Shown here: piece by piece, positions 24,471 to 36,000 of the stretch | Layout of the letters: every line of letters starts with the position of its first letter | Position numbering within the stretch: position 1 is the first letter of the stretch | Source of the DNA: Certhia americana | Taxonomy: Eukaryota > Chordata > Aves > Passeriformes > Certhiidae | Reading direction: 5' to 3' | Assembly (NCBI GenBank): GCA_018697195.1 | Contig: CM031857.1 | Location: 59,349,269-59,413,268, forward strand | Length of the DNA stretch: 64,000 nt | Notes under the pieces: model-generated | What the model was told of the DNA's origin: nothing | Seen by the model: the letters and a program-made list of their open reading frames with translations, nothing else | Databases searched by the model: none | Translations under genes and position numbers: made by a program

Positions 24471-24847
24471 AGGAGAAGAAGTGCATACATTTCTAGCAGT
24501 TCTATATGTGTGGCACACAAGTAGACTGTCCCATAAAATAGCAGTTTTACTTAGTGAAAACAGGAAACAATGTGATAAATGAGGATAATTTAATGTTTTC
24601 TCAGCAATGGCAAACTATTATACTATTCTGTCATCTGAAGTTTCTGTAATGGAAAAAAGTGATTACATGTATTTCTTTACACAAGGGGATATAATTCCTG
24701 AAATATTTATGTAATATAGAGACAGATGTATATAACCTAACCTTATAATCCACATTTCACGGCTTTCCCAAATACTGGGAAGCTCGATAAATGGGAAGCC
24801 GATTATATTGGCACTGTAACTCTATTAATAGGATTTGGATTTGCCTT

Positions 24848-24980
24848 ATTGACAAGCCAGTAATGTTAATATGATCCAGTATATTAAATTGACAGGAAAA
24901 CTGGAGCGATAGAATGTATCTACAGCCTAATTGACAGGGAAGCTCTTTCAAAAGGTTCTTAATGTGGTTTTTATTGACAG
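24848..24980 (+). promoter_or_regulatory. Four ATTGACA motifs at 40-43 bp spacing
   Basis: ATTGACA occurs at 24848, 24888, 24930 and 24973, the last three as ATTGACAG. TGACAG is the core bound by TALE homeodomain factors (MEIS, PREP, TGIF). The segments between the motifs do not align well with each other, so this is not a plain tandem repeat. A regulatory role in intron 1 is inferred from motif density and regular spacing only. Confidence 0.35.
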
Positions 24981-27454
24981 AGTAGCTTCAGTAAGTACAT
25001 ATCATTGGTGAGCAGTGTAAATATATTGGATGCAACTGTACTAGAAGATTCAGGTGTAGTTATTGTTTTGTCTTCCCATACTTCCATCTTTACTTTGCTA
25101 TAAGTTGTATGAAGCTCTCTTGCAAGACCTTTACAAATGCCTCTTACAGCACCAGTCTAACTGCACTGCTCACAGGCATTTGACAAGTTGCGAATTATTT
25201 TAAATGTGCTCATCATTTTTAAATGAATCTCAGCAGTGCAGAGCTCTGCAATAATATGTCATGAATTTCATTACGTTTATTTATTGACGCTATGATAACG
25301 TTATTGTACTTTCAGCTTGAGCTCTTTATGTGGTGTGATGTTTGGCACTTCTTCCTACATTCTTATCTTGCATCTTCTCCAAAAAGTAGTTTAACTTCAG
25401 AGCTCATATTGCAATTCCTTTTTCCTAATCACATTTGACAACTTTCCACACTCTCTTCTGAGATCATGCTAATTTCATTACATTTCATGTTTCTCCAGTG
25501 CAAAATAAGATAAGGCTCAGAAACCTGAAATCATTGTAGAAAATCCAGCAATTTCAGTTTGGTCCAGAAAATCTTGATTCCCTTTTCAGTCAGAGAAAAT
25601 TTTGGGTTCAGCTTCCACAGTTTTTCTTTGTCACATCTTTAGATCATCTTAGAAAGAGAAGTCTGACCTTAAACACACATCCTGCGCTGGTAGAGGAGCT
25701 GAAGACTCCTGTTGAGCTGAATTCCCTGATGACAAAGAGACAAGCTTGTTCCTGAAATGCTTAAATCTTTTATTTCATAACAAGAAATCTGATCAGGGTC
25801 TGGTCTCATCTCACCTTTTGAATGTCACTCAGGTCTACTTTTTTTATCAGGATCACTTAAAATTATGTCATTCTGTAGTGACCTTTTTAGCTTCTTTAGT
25901 CTTCTGACTTGGTGCAATCATCTGTGGGATGAGAAGAATCTTGTCTGAGCCTTGTGATTTCTAATTCTTGCACTTATTAAATTTCCACAGTTCAGGCTTG
26001 TGCCAGCTTTTGTGTCTTCTGAAATGCAGAATAAACTCTTGTAAAAAATTAACAAATAGTTGGTTTCATTAAGCCAGCAGTACAAACAACTCAAACAATC
26101 TACAATACCTTAGTATGTCACCTTAACCAATAAATCAACAATAATTTATTTTGGTAATAAATAGATTACTTGTTAAGAGAAAACAGTGCATGGATTAGGC
26201 ATTTGTACAGGGAGAATGCTTTATACAAAGCATTCCTTTGCTTATGGGAAAGGATGGTAGTCTCTGACCTCAGAGCTTCACTTTTCAGAAGTCACTGTGC
26301 AATTGACTGAAGAGCTCAGGACCTGGTCCTCTCACAGTTTTGTTTTTCTCGTTCAAGAGGAAGAGAAAAAAGAGCCACCAACCAACACCTGTAATACAGA
26401 GTACAGCAGCCTTGTGTATTTGACTGTTTTTACTGTCTTGTGTTTTCCATGTGCTTTTGAAGAATGCTATATATGTCAGAAATTCACATAAACACACTGT
26501 AGGACTTTTAACACCAAAATACAAATCTTGCAGCAAGTGTGAAATTTCCTAAATATGTACATGTCATATAAATTATATCTCAAAAGCATTTTCAAAGAGA
26601 TGAGAGTGGAGAGCACATAGTAGGATAATACTTTTAAAAGTAGCCTATATAATTTTGTCCTTGAAAACGGTAGAATAGCTTATGAGAGGTCTATGGACAG
26701 TTTTTGATTTTGTTGGGTTTTTTTGCAATTTGGAAAATGAATTTTATTAATTAAGCAAATCTTGTGGAAGCAAAAACTACTATTTCAGGCTAAGTCACAC
26801 ACTAACTGGCAGTCTTATACTGAGAAGTCTTTGTGAAAAATTGTACTATGTTGAACCCACACTGTTCCTAACAAAATGAAGACAATTGTCTGCTCTTTCA
26901 AAACTCAATTTGGCAGAAGACAATTCTTTTGCCTCCAGAAGATATTGCCATTATATAAGATCTTTGTTTCATGGGGGAAGGGTGAATACTTGAATTCAGC
27001 TTTTCAAGAAAAGGCACAGAAGATGCTTGAATTAGATATTAAGTGGCAGTCTGATAAAGGTGAGAGATGTTTCATTTCATTTTTGCATTAAATGTTTAAT
27101 TAAAAAGAAGTTAGAGTCAGCAAAGACATTGTGCTTTATTATAGTTTCAGGTATGAGCACCTACGTAAAATGGAGTGCATTAAATCATTTCAGAAAATGT
27201 GATACTTCTTGTAATTTTGAGAAAAAATTATGAATATTCTAGTCATCTAACATTCATAAATCTGATTAATGTCTAAGTCTTTTTTTTCATATTTTGGAGT
27301 ACATCTTTCCCTTATATGACAATTATTTCTAGGCATAATTTGTCAAGAATACTTAAATATTGAATTTCTTTCTCTGTCCTCATCTCTTTCTTTCTCGATT
27401 CCTCTTTTTCTTTGTAGGCATTGATTTTATTTTTTTTTATTGGACAGACCTGAA

Positions 27455-27799
27455 TGCACACACTTTTTTTTTTTTTTTTTTTTTTGGTAAATTTTCTCTA
27501 ATTTTATTCAAACAAAATACTAGTATTAAATACACCAAATATTGCTAAAAATCTTCAAAATTGTGACACACAAAATGTTTTTATTAAAAAATAAAGGGAA
27601 AGAGAAAAATAGGGAGGAACCTCTAATTTTTAAGAAACAGTCTGATTTTTGCAAGAATTCTTTAAATTCTTGCAGAAGCTTTGCGAAGTTGTCTACTGTT
27701 CTTTTACTGAGCAATAGCAGAATTTTTGAGATCTGATTGATTAATACAGTGCTGTAATTCTAATCCTGATTTAAAAAAAAAAAAAAAAAAGTGTGTGCA
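27455..27799. repeat. 345-bp element with perfect 27-bp inverted ends
   Basis: TGCACACAC plus 18 or more T at 27455-27485 is mirrored exactly by A18 plus GTGTGTGCA at 27773-27799. The AT-rich interior has a further 9-bp stem, TGCAAGAAT/ATTCTTGCA, at 27650-27674. No target-site duplication is evident. It could be a small non-autonomous DNA transposon, or chance pairing of a T run and an A run each next to CA repeats. Confidence 0.4.
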
Positions 27800-28471
27800 G
27801 AGCCACAGTTGAATTCCCTTGTATTTATAAAAATTGAAAAATGTTTCAACAGAAGTAAACACATATACATTGTAAACATGAATTTATGAAAAGATAAAAA
27901 AGGGATAAGAGATGAATGTAGCCCACTGCTAAAAATATTCTTCATAATTCATTGTGTAATGCTTGGCCCAGGCTGTTTCAAACTGTTTCCAGTGATGAGC
28001 TTTTACTTTTTTTTTCTTATGAGTTTATTTAAGGTTAATGGTTCCTATGAAGAATTTGTTTCGCATACTCTGTTCTTGGCTATAATTTTTCATTTTCCTT
28101 TCTCTAAATTAAACTTTTGGAAGCCATAGCCATTTCAGAATTAATTAGTAGAAACGTAACTGTTGACTTTCAAACTTTTGAATGGTTATTTTTCTGAGTC
28201 TATAAAATTCAGTATTCTAAATACACCATGTGAGAGCTATCCTTTGCAACAATTTTAGTTTATCTAGGTCCTTGTCTGGTCATAATGTACAAGTCCTGAC
28301 AGATGCAATAAACTTAAGGATTTTGTAGACAGTTGATGGCACTTGGAAAGATATTCTATATGTTGTTCATACAACCACTAGCCAGTTAAAGATTTTCAAA
28401 GTTCCATTATTGGACTTCAGCAATTATATTATCACATTTGAAATTCCATACCAGTAAATCCAAACATCTCA

Positions 28472-28644
28472 GGTATCCCAGAGAAGTCGTGCCCCATCCT
28501 TGGAAGTGTTCAATGCCAAGATGGATAGGTCTTTGGGCAACCTGAGCTCATGGAAGGTATCCCTAGCCATGATGGGGAGAGAATGTGTGGAACCAGACAA
28601 TATTTAAGGTCTCTTCCAGCCCAAACCATTCTATGATTCTATGA
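28472..28644 (+). mobile_element. CR1 LINE 3'-end fragment
   Basis: From GAGAAGTCGTGCCCCATCCT through GGAAGTGTTCAATGCCAAGA to the terminal CCCAAACCATTCTATGATTC the sequence follows the avian CR1 3' region in the forward direction, including the closing ATTCTATGA repeat. It is about 170 bases long, 5'-truncated as is usual for CR1, and moderately diverged. Confidence 0.9.
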
Positions 28645-31569
28645 AATGTATATTTTACACAGGTTTAATTTGCCTTCTCTTTTATTTTCCTTCTCCTCAA
28701 TTCACTGAAGTAAAAGGTAGCAAAATCAAACTGTACAATATTTTCTGAAAGGAAGTAACCCTTTCTTTTTAATTTTTTGCATCTTTTTAAAGATTCCTAT
28801 ACATTCTGACCTCTTTCTAAATGGCTTTTTTAAGTGAGCTTCAACTTTTGAGAAAGCTGTATCTATCAAATGCATGTACAGAAATTCTCAGACATTTTTC
28901 TGCAGCATTACACTAATGACAGTGTTCCCAAAATTTCATATTTCATCTAGAGTTGCATATTAGAACAGATAGGTAGAAGACAGTGTTTGTAAAGGTCTGT
29001 TGTAGCAGCTGTCAAAAAATAATATCTGTTAAATGGTGTAACAGCATACTCTCATTGGAAATAATCTGTTTCCACTAATTCGCAAAAATGAGCCATAAAA
29101 CCAGGCCTACTTCTCTAATGTGGCTTTGAACACTTAGGTTGACATCACAAACTTTAATTTTCTGGTGGAAGTGGGCATTTTTGCTTTATTTTAGGTAACA
29201 TTTATCCTGCTACTGGAGAACCTGTGCAGTGGTAGCTGCTGGTGAACCTAATTGGTACTGCAGCCCTCAGTCTTGAATCACAGAGTCAGAAAATGTTTCT
29301 GTACTGTTTAACTCAGGTGACTTTTACAGACAAATTGTTCCTGGAGACTTTTTGGGAGGGAGGATGAAAACAAGGGTGGAGTTTGTTTTATTTTGTTCTT
29401 CAGGTGGTTAATGATGCTGGCATTTGAAAAATCTTTGTTTATTTATCTGGAGATCGCAATTCCAGGCAAGTCACTTCTGACATGATGCATCTTGCTTAGG
29501 TTTAGCTATTGCATTGGTGATCTTGCTGGTTGTCAGGATTGCCCTATGCCAATAATACTCCCCAGGAGTATTATATACACAATGCTAGATGACCAAATGA
29601 GGTATTTTGTGTTTCTTGGAGGCACATTTGAGGGGTCTTGGCTGACCTGCTAAAGTAGCTGGCTAGATTTTAGGTAGTTTTCTGCAGGTGAATTGCAACC
29701 TACCTTAAAACTGGTACTAGTCCAGAGTTTTGGTGATTTTGTTGTCCTGGAAAAGGCTGTATATCCAGAGAAGAACAAGAGGAAGAGGTTTTTTAGATTT
29801 TTAAAGTATTATTCATTTCTTAGAATTACAGCTATGCAATGTAAAGAGGTATGATTAATGCATGAACTGGAATGTGTAATATCACTTCCATAAATGTTAA
29901 AGTGTAAAAATTTTAAGTATATGACCTCTCACTTCAATTGGGATTAAAACTAAAAAAAAAAAAAAAGATTTTAACTAACTAAGGGAGTTAGACATGTTAG
30001 ACATTTGGGTCTCTCTCATCCATTGTGAAGCAGATGTTTAAATTTCTAAGATTCCTCCAAACTGCCAAGCCTTAATATTAAATTCATTTTTAATTATCAC
30101 ATTTTTAATAGATATTTTCATACATGAAACAATTTCCCTTTTTGCTGCTTGTATCTGAGTGCTGTTACAGCTAAACACAAGCATCATACCCTCATAATTC
30201 ATAAAAGAAGGACTAATTCTTTTAGAGCAGAAAGAACAGTATTCAGCTTTGAGCTCTGTGCCTATATATGATCATCAAGTACTTACATTTGTTCTCCTGT
30301 AATGATGAATTTGCTGTAACATGGCACACAATTCATTGTATTGCAGCAAAATACAGTATGAATGTAATTGGTCAAATCATAATCTTGCTAAAAGTCTTTA
30401 ATGATTGCCATAAATACAGAATTTCTCTGCAGCTAAGATGTGGTCATACCTTTTATTTTAAAATCAGCGTATTGGCTCATCCAGGCTGTGTGAAATGTGG
30501 GGTTTTTTGCTATGAAAAAGCAGAGACAAAAAATATGACTGGTTCTTACAGCAGTCCAATTTACAGTTAAGTTCTTAGCACCCACAAAAAGGAGGAGATA
30601 TAATTATTTCCAGGGCAAAAGTCTGACTCTTTTAATGGCAGAGAATTGATGAAAAGGCAGTTTATAGCAGGACTTTTGGCTGCCAATGTCATGAAAAATA
30701 GAAATGTTGATTCTGAAAGCAGCTGTGTTTAGGAAGAGACAGATGTCTTATGTAAGTAAAAACATAAGGTCAGTTTTCCTGGATATCTCTGTTTGAGATA
30801 TTACACAGAAAAGAGACATGAGTTCTGCAGTTGTAAAGATTTATTCAGGTTGATAAGTATTGGGTTCTGTAAGTGCCATAATGATTGTATACGAGTGTAT
30901 ATATAACAGGTAGGTTTGCTGCACAAAAGAGAGATACTAGCTTAAAACTTGTGAGAAGAGAAGAAATGGCAGAATTATAGCTGCTTACAAAATATGAGGT
31001 GCTGCATTTGATACACATAAGAATGCTGAAATACACCTTCTTTTTTTGTTGTTTTAAATGTTTGCTTTTCTAACTTCATATGTACATACTAAGTGTGAAG
31101 ACGAACTTTTACTCTAATTGCATATACTAAAACTAGGATGAATTTGAATATTTGTGTTATAATCTTTTTTTTTGAACTAAAGGATTTAGAAACCAGAAGA
31201 AAGTACAGTGTACATTGACATACCATGGAAGATGGTTTTATATTTTCAATCCCTTCTCTAAAACACAAAAGACATTCGTGGTATACAAGCACATCTAGTT
31301 TACAAGACACCTGGGAGTAAAAATTGTCTGCCAAATTCTTGTTGCAAACAGCAGTGACTTAATTTTGGATGAAACTTTCTGCCTCTTTCCCAAGCTTAAA
31401 TATTCCAACTATACAAGAAGTAGCAAATATTTCTAACTACCTCCTACAGATAAAACCAAAACAAAGATAAAAGAAATGATGTGGGGGGTGTCAGGGAAAC
31501 CCAAATACCTATGATCCCAGTCACTTGTGTAAGCACTTGCTGTGTGACACTAAACCTTGGGCCCTCAGC

Positions 31570-31745
31570 TTCGTTAATTGAGTGCCGCCTGTGTTACGGA
31601 TACTGATGGGCTGGATGCTGCTGCGAAAGCCGGAGCTGCTGCGAAGCATGGTGCTGTGATGTGAAGTGGTGCAGAAAACAGTAGAAGCTCTGTCGCTAGG
31701 TCAGCTGCAAGAAGAAGTGACGTGCGTGAATGTACAGTATGCGGA
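31570..31745. other. CpG cluster in intron 1 before exon 2
   Basis: Ten CpG dinucleotides fall within about 175 bases of otherwise CpG-poor intron, together with repeated GCTGCTGCGAA-like units and a GTGACGTGCG sequence containing a CRE-like TGACGT. The block lies about 0.85 kb upstream of coding exon 2. It may be a small regulatory island, an unrecognised alternative first exon, or a fragment of a young retroviral element not yet CpG-depleted. I recognise no family. Confidence 0.4.
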
Positions 31746-32590
31746 GTTTTCTGAATGATGCAGTCTTTCTTTCTCCTAAAGAACTTCAGCTAATGATACA
31801 AGGGGAATTCAGTTCCCTTTGGCAGGACTCCATGTTGGTCTGGATCCTTTCAGTACTTCTGCTTCTACAGTTACTTGGCTCATGCTGCTAAAAATATACA
31901 TGACAGACTTAATGAAAGTGTCTTCTTTTAAAAACTACTTGTCAACAGTGATCATTTAATGTTCTTGTTTGCATGTGTGATTCTCATTATTCTGACACAG
32001 CTATTAATACTGATGAAAATTAAAGAGAGAAAATCCAAATATTTTCATACTTGCATTTTTCCAGTAGCATCTGAAAAACCCCGCAGCTAATCACCCATAA
32101 ATTTTCTTGATTTTTTGTTTATTTTTTTCAATTCAAGTGTAGTATTGCAGTATACAGAACTGTATTGCAGCAGTAAGAGCTTCAGAATCCCAGTAGATGA
32201 TGTAATTATGATTAAAAATTAGTATTATTGAATAATTCACTTTTTTTCATATGCAAGAGTAATTTTTTCTCTCATTTTCAATAACCATCAGTCTTAATAT
32301 CTTTCTAATGAAAAAACATAAACAGTGTCATCTGTCAGGTTGCTAACAGAGAATGCCACTTATTGGAGCCTCATTGTTTACTTTAGCAGGTAATTTGTGG
32401 ACCGGAATCATTTAATTGTTCTGAGCACATAATTACATGCCAGCATTTTCCAATTTAATTAAAATGTACAAATCTGAAGATTAAGGGAATTTTTGAATTA
32501 TTAATCATTTCTCCTCTAGGAAATCTTGTTGCTCTGCAGGAGATTTGTCCAGTGTACAACTATACGTATTTTTTTCCTTCTCTTTCACAG

Positions 32591-32649
32591 ACAGACAATT
32601 TTCCCGCAGAGCCCAATTACATGGGCAGCAGGCAGCAGTTTGTTCAAAG
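32591..32649 (+). CDS. PCDH17: Protocadherin-17, coding exon 2 (59 bp)
   Basis: The exon continues from ...RMSIIQ with residues TDNFPAEPNYMGSRQQFVQ and two bases of a Ser codon. It is flanked by TCTTTCACAG and AG|GTAAGG. It encodes a juxtamembrane-distal part of the cytoplasmic tail that is conserved in vertebrate PCDH17. The entry phase (0) and exit phase (2) fit exons 1 and 3 exactly. It is too short to appear as an open frame on its own and was found by looking for the known tail sequence. Skipping this exon alone would shift the frame, because 59 is not a multiple of three. Confidence 0.95.
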
Positions 32650-32775
32650 GTAAGGCCTATTAAATAACTTTCTTGGCTTCCCCATTTGCATTCTTGTCAA
32701 AATTGCTTTGCCAGAGAGTACAATTCAACTTAGAACAAGTAAATACAACACTCTCTCTCTCTCTTTTTTCTTCTT

Positions 32776-32829
<54 letters not shown>

Positions 32830-32838
32830 GTATTTCAG
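32650..32838 (+). other. PCDH17: PCDH17 intron 2 (189 bp) with giant pyrimidine tract
   Basis: A short intron from GTAAGGCC to TATTTCAG. Its second half is an unbroken 74-base pyrimidine tract (32751-32824) ending in 47 T, followed by only 14 bases before the exon. No AG occurs between 32740 and 32836, so the acceptor is unambiguous despite the distance to any branch point upstream of the tract. Confidence 0.93.
32778..32824 (+). repeat. Poly-T tract (47 T) abutting exon 3 acceptor
   Basis: Longest homopolymer in the window, preceded by CT repeats and TTCTTTC. It forms the polypyrimidine tract of the intron 2 acceptor. Confidence 0.95.
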
Positions 32839-33011
32839 TAGCTCCACGTTCAAGGATCCAGAAAGAGCCAGCTTGAGGGACAGCGGGCATGGGGACAGTG
32901 ATCAGGCTGACAGTGACCAAGACACTAACAAAGGCTCCTGCTGTGACATGTCTGTTAGGGAGGCACTCAAGATGAAAACTACTTCAACTAAAAGCCAGCC
33001 ACTTGAACAAG
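32839..33011 (+). CDS. PCDH17: Protocadherin-17, coding exon 3 (173 bp, CM2 motif)
   Basis: Joined to exon 2 it reads SSSTFKDPERASLRDSGHGD, then SDQADSDQDTNKG, and ends with SQPLEQ plus the first G of the next codon at G|GTGAGT. The RDSGHGDSDQADSD segment is the conserved CM2-type motif of delta-protocadherin cytoplasmic tails. A di-Cys segment (GSCCDMSVREAL) follows. The upstream acceptor is TATTTCAG. Exons 1-3 give 953 complete codons and one base, so the remaining tail, roughly 200 residues in the vertebrate protein, must come from an exon beyond the window. Confidence 0.95.
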
Positions 33012-36000
33012 GTGAGTGAAGTCTACAATGCCTTCAAAAGCGGAAAGTTTAAAATGCCATTATCAACCTATTAGTATTGCTGTTGTGGGTTATCAGGGAG
33101 GAATACCCCACTGATAATATTATCAGAGAAAATAGTAAATCTTGTTGCTAGACCAGAGCAAAGAACAAAGTATCTTTCAGAACGAACATGAAAAGAAACC
33201 ACAAGTGTCCAAAGCAGACTGGAAAAAAAAAATTAGTACTTTTGAAAATGATTAGAATATACTCTATCTACAATGGCATTGCCTCTGATATATTATATAA
33301 AATCCTTCTGTCAAAGCGTGATTTGGAAATTGAAATGAGACATGACTGCTACAGATAAAAGAACACCAGTCATTTACATTCTTCACGTAGTTAGGAGAAG
33401 AGGAAAAGAAAAAGCTTCAGATAAAAAAATGAGTAAAAACAAATCGGAAGATGTTTTCATTTCATGGATGCATTTTCCTGTTTGTAATGTTGATTTCACA
33501 ATTAAGAATACTGTGAGAAGTGTCAAATACGAATACAATCTTATCTTCAGTATACTTTCATTCACAACCAGTAGCCAAGATTAGGACGGACTGTGAAACA
33601 GTTAAAATGACTTAGATCAGGGTAATGACAATGTTCTCTTCCAACATTCATTCTGGCAAACGTGCATATTTATTTCCTCAAACTGTGTACAATGAATTTT
33701 TTTTTCCAGATGTGTTTTATCTAATTAGGAGGTCTTTAATTTCAAAAGGTATGCTTTTTTTTTTTTTTTTTTTTTTGAGAGAGAATCAGAAAAACAAAAG
33801 CATTCCAGCATTCTTTGTCTTAATGTTTTGCTTCTATGCTGTAAGCAATAAAGAAGTGCATAGCTGATGATTTTCAAATATTATGCATGTTTCCCATTAT
33901 TTTACTTTGTTGTGGGGAGGGTGTTTCAGTGTTAAAGATAGTTAGGAAATTATTTAATTAGTTAGCCTTAATAAGAAGTTTTATTTCTAATTAAGCAGAA
34001 ATATATGATAAGATTTTTATTAGTTCTTTATTAATTGGACCTGGGTTTTTCACCTCTTAGCTTAGTCTGATCTGTAGTACAATCATCAGGAAATACCTGT
34101 TCAACTTCATTTTTCTGATTATTTTGAGATTGCAGTATAATTTTTGCAGTGTAGAATATTTAGAATGCTGCAGTCTAATTTATTCTGTATACATTTGGAG
34201 GTTGACCTCATGTGTGACCTTATTTTCCAAGTAATAAATGCTGGAAAGAATATTTTTTCCTGACCTTTTGCCACAGCAACTCTCTGTTTATAATTGGACA
34301 TTGATCTGTATAAAGATGCAGTGCAGGATTTTTTTTGAAGAAACTATTTGAGCATGTGTCTTATTCTCTCAGTTTTGTGTGACACAAAGACAAAAATTCT
34401 GGTTTTCCATCTATCAAGTATAGCCATGAAAGAGCTTTAAAATTTTTAAAGTTTCACTAGGAAACTATCTAGTACTCAGACCAAAAATGAGTGTTTTTTT
34501 AGAAAAGACTGTATGGCCAGTGTTCATAATACCACAGGTCCAGCAGCATCAAACCCAATTCTAGTCAAAATATAAGCAATCTAGTAAGCACATTAAGCCA
34601 ACCATTCCCATTGCTTATTTTCATTATAATGCAAAGAGTTAGATGCAGGTTTATGTTTGTCATTATACCTAGGTGAGCTGCCCTATTCATCAAGAAAATT
34701 TATTCCAATTGATCAGATGAATTCCTCATGTTCTTATTAAGCCTATATTGAATTGTGGACATTAAGTATTGTCAGCCATTGAACTACAACAGTGGCTGTT
34801 TATGTGATTTTCTTTACTGAGGAAAATTAAATAATGGGGTTAGAGTGACAAACTATTTTTTCCTTTTTTTTTTTTTTTTTAATTTTTTTCCCCCCAAAAT
34901 ATAATTACAAATAATAATTATATAAATCTGTTTGCTTGAATGAACTCTTCCGTCTCTAGTGTGCTCTATTAAAATCATTGTCATATTATGAAAACTGGGC
35001 CTACATTGAGCACCTTATTTCAGGTCATTTCAGTAACAAATGTGGTGCTATGTGGTGTTCCCAATGAAAAAAAAAATATTACTTGTCATTGAGCTTAGTA
35101 TGATTAGGGTTCTTAGCCCAACATAATATTTCTCTTTTGAAAGAAGATAAATAAAATTGCTTTCTCTAGTCATATGCCAAGTAGAAGGAGGGTAAGAAAT
35201 ATGATATATGTGATTAGGATAGAAAAAGAATTGAATTTTTCTTTAGAGAAAAATTGTTTTCTGGGAAAAGGAGATAGAAAGCTTGCTAGAAAAAATTGTC
35301 TCCAGCAATGCCTGAAGCAATATCAGAAGTTGTGGTTCTGTCATCATTCTGGGTTGTATGTAGGGATGGGAATTCACTATTTGGTAGCCACATTCTGGGC
35401 TTGATTATTGTTTTTTCAAGATATTTAAAATATTTTAGCTTCTGCTGTTAGAACAACCCTAATAATTAAATCTTATGGAATTATTGAAAAATTATCTGGA
35501 TTAACTGTGAAGTCAGGATCTTGAGAATCCTAATCTAAAAATGTATTAAGTTTGACACATTCTTCACATAATTCCAAACACTACTGTCATGAGTCCAATT
35601 CTGCTCATGGCAGTACTAAGAATTCTATTTGTACCAGTATTTTGACTACAGTTTTGAGCAACTCTAGCCCAGATACTTGAAAATTAAAAGGCCATACTGA
35701 GATGCAAACTGTGTTGGTAGTACTACAGCAATTGTGCATCTCTCAGAAACAGAAAACTAGGAAATTTTGTGAAAACAGTTTTTGTCAGCAAGATGTTTTC
35801 TGATTTCAGCATGAAATGGGAAGCAATCAAGCTTACTTTATGTTTTTCATTAAATTAATAAAAACTGAATGATAGAGCCTGTCAATTTTCTATTGAAGTT
35901 TCTATTTCATATTCATATTCTATTTCAAGGAAAATATATCCAGATAGCAAGTTCTGTCTGGTAGTGATTTTAAACATTTTCACAATGAGAAAGACAATGC

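Larger units (their letters stand above)
8544..32590 (+). other. PCDH17: PCDH17 intron 1 (24 kb)
   Basis: Bounded by GTAGGA at the donor and TCTTTCACAG at the acceptor. It is AT-rich, with no open frame resembling a protein. Repeats inside are few and listed separately. Between them, roughly 8.6-14.7, 15.4-22.8, 25.0-27.4 and 28.7-31.5 kb, I see no genes and only diffuse AT-rich sequence with short A or T runs. Some of it may be conserved regulatory DNA, as is usual for the introns of this gene family, but that needs an alignment. Confidence 0.9.
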
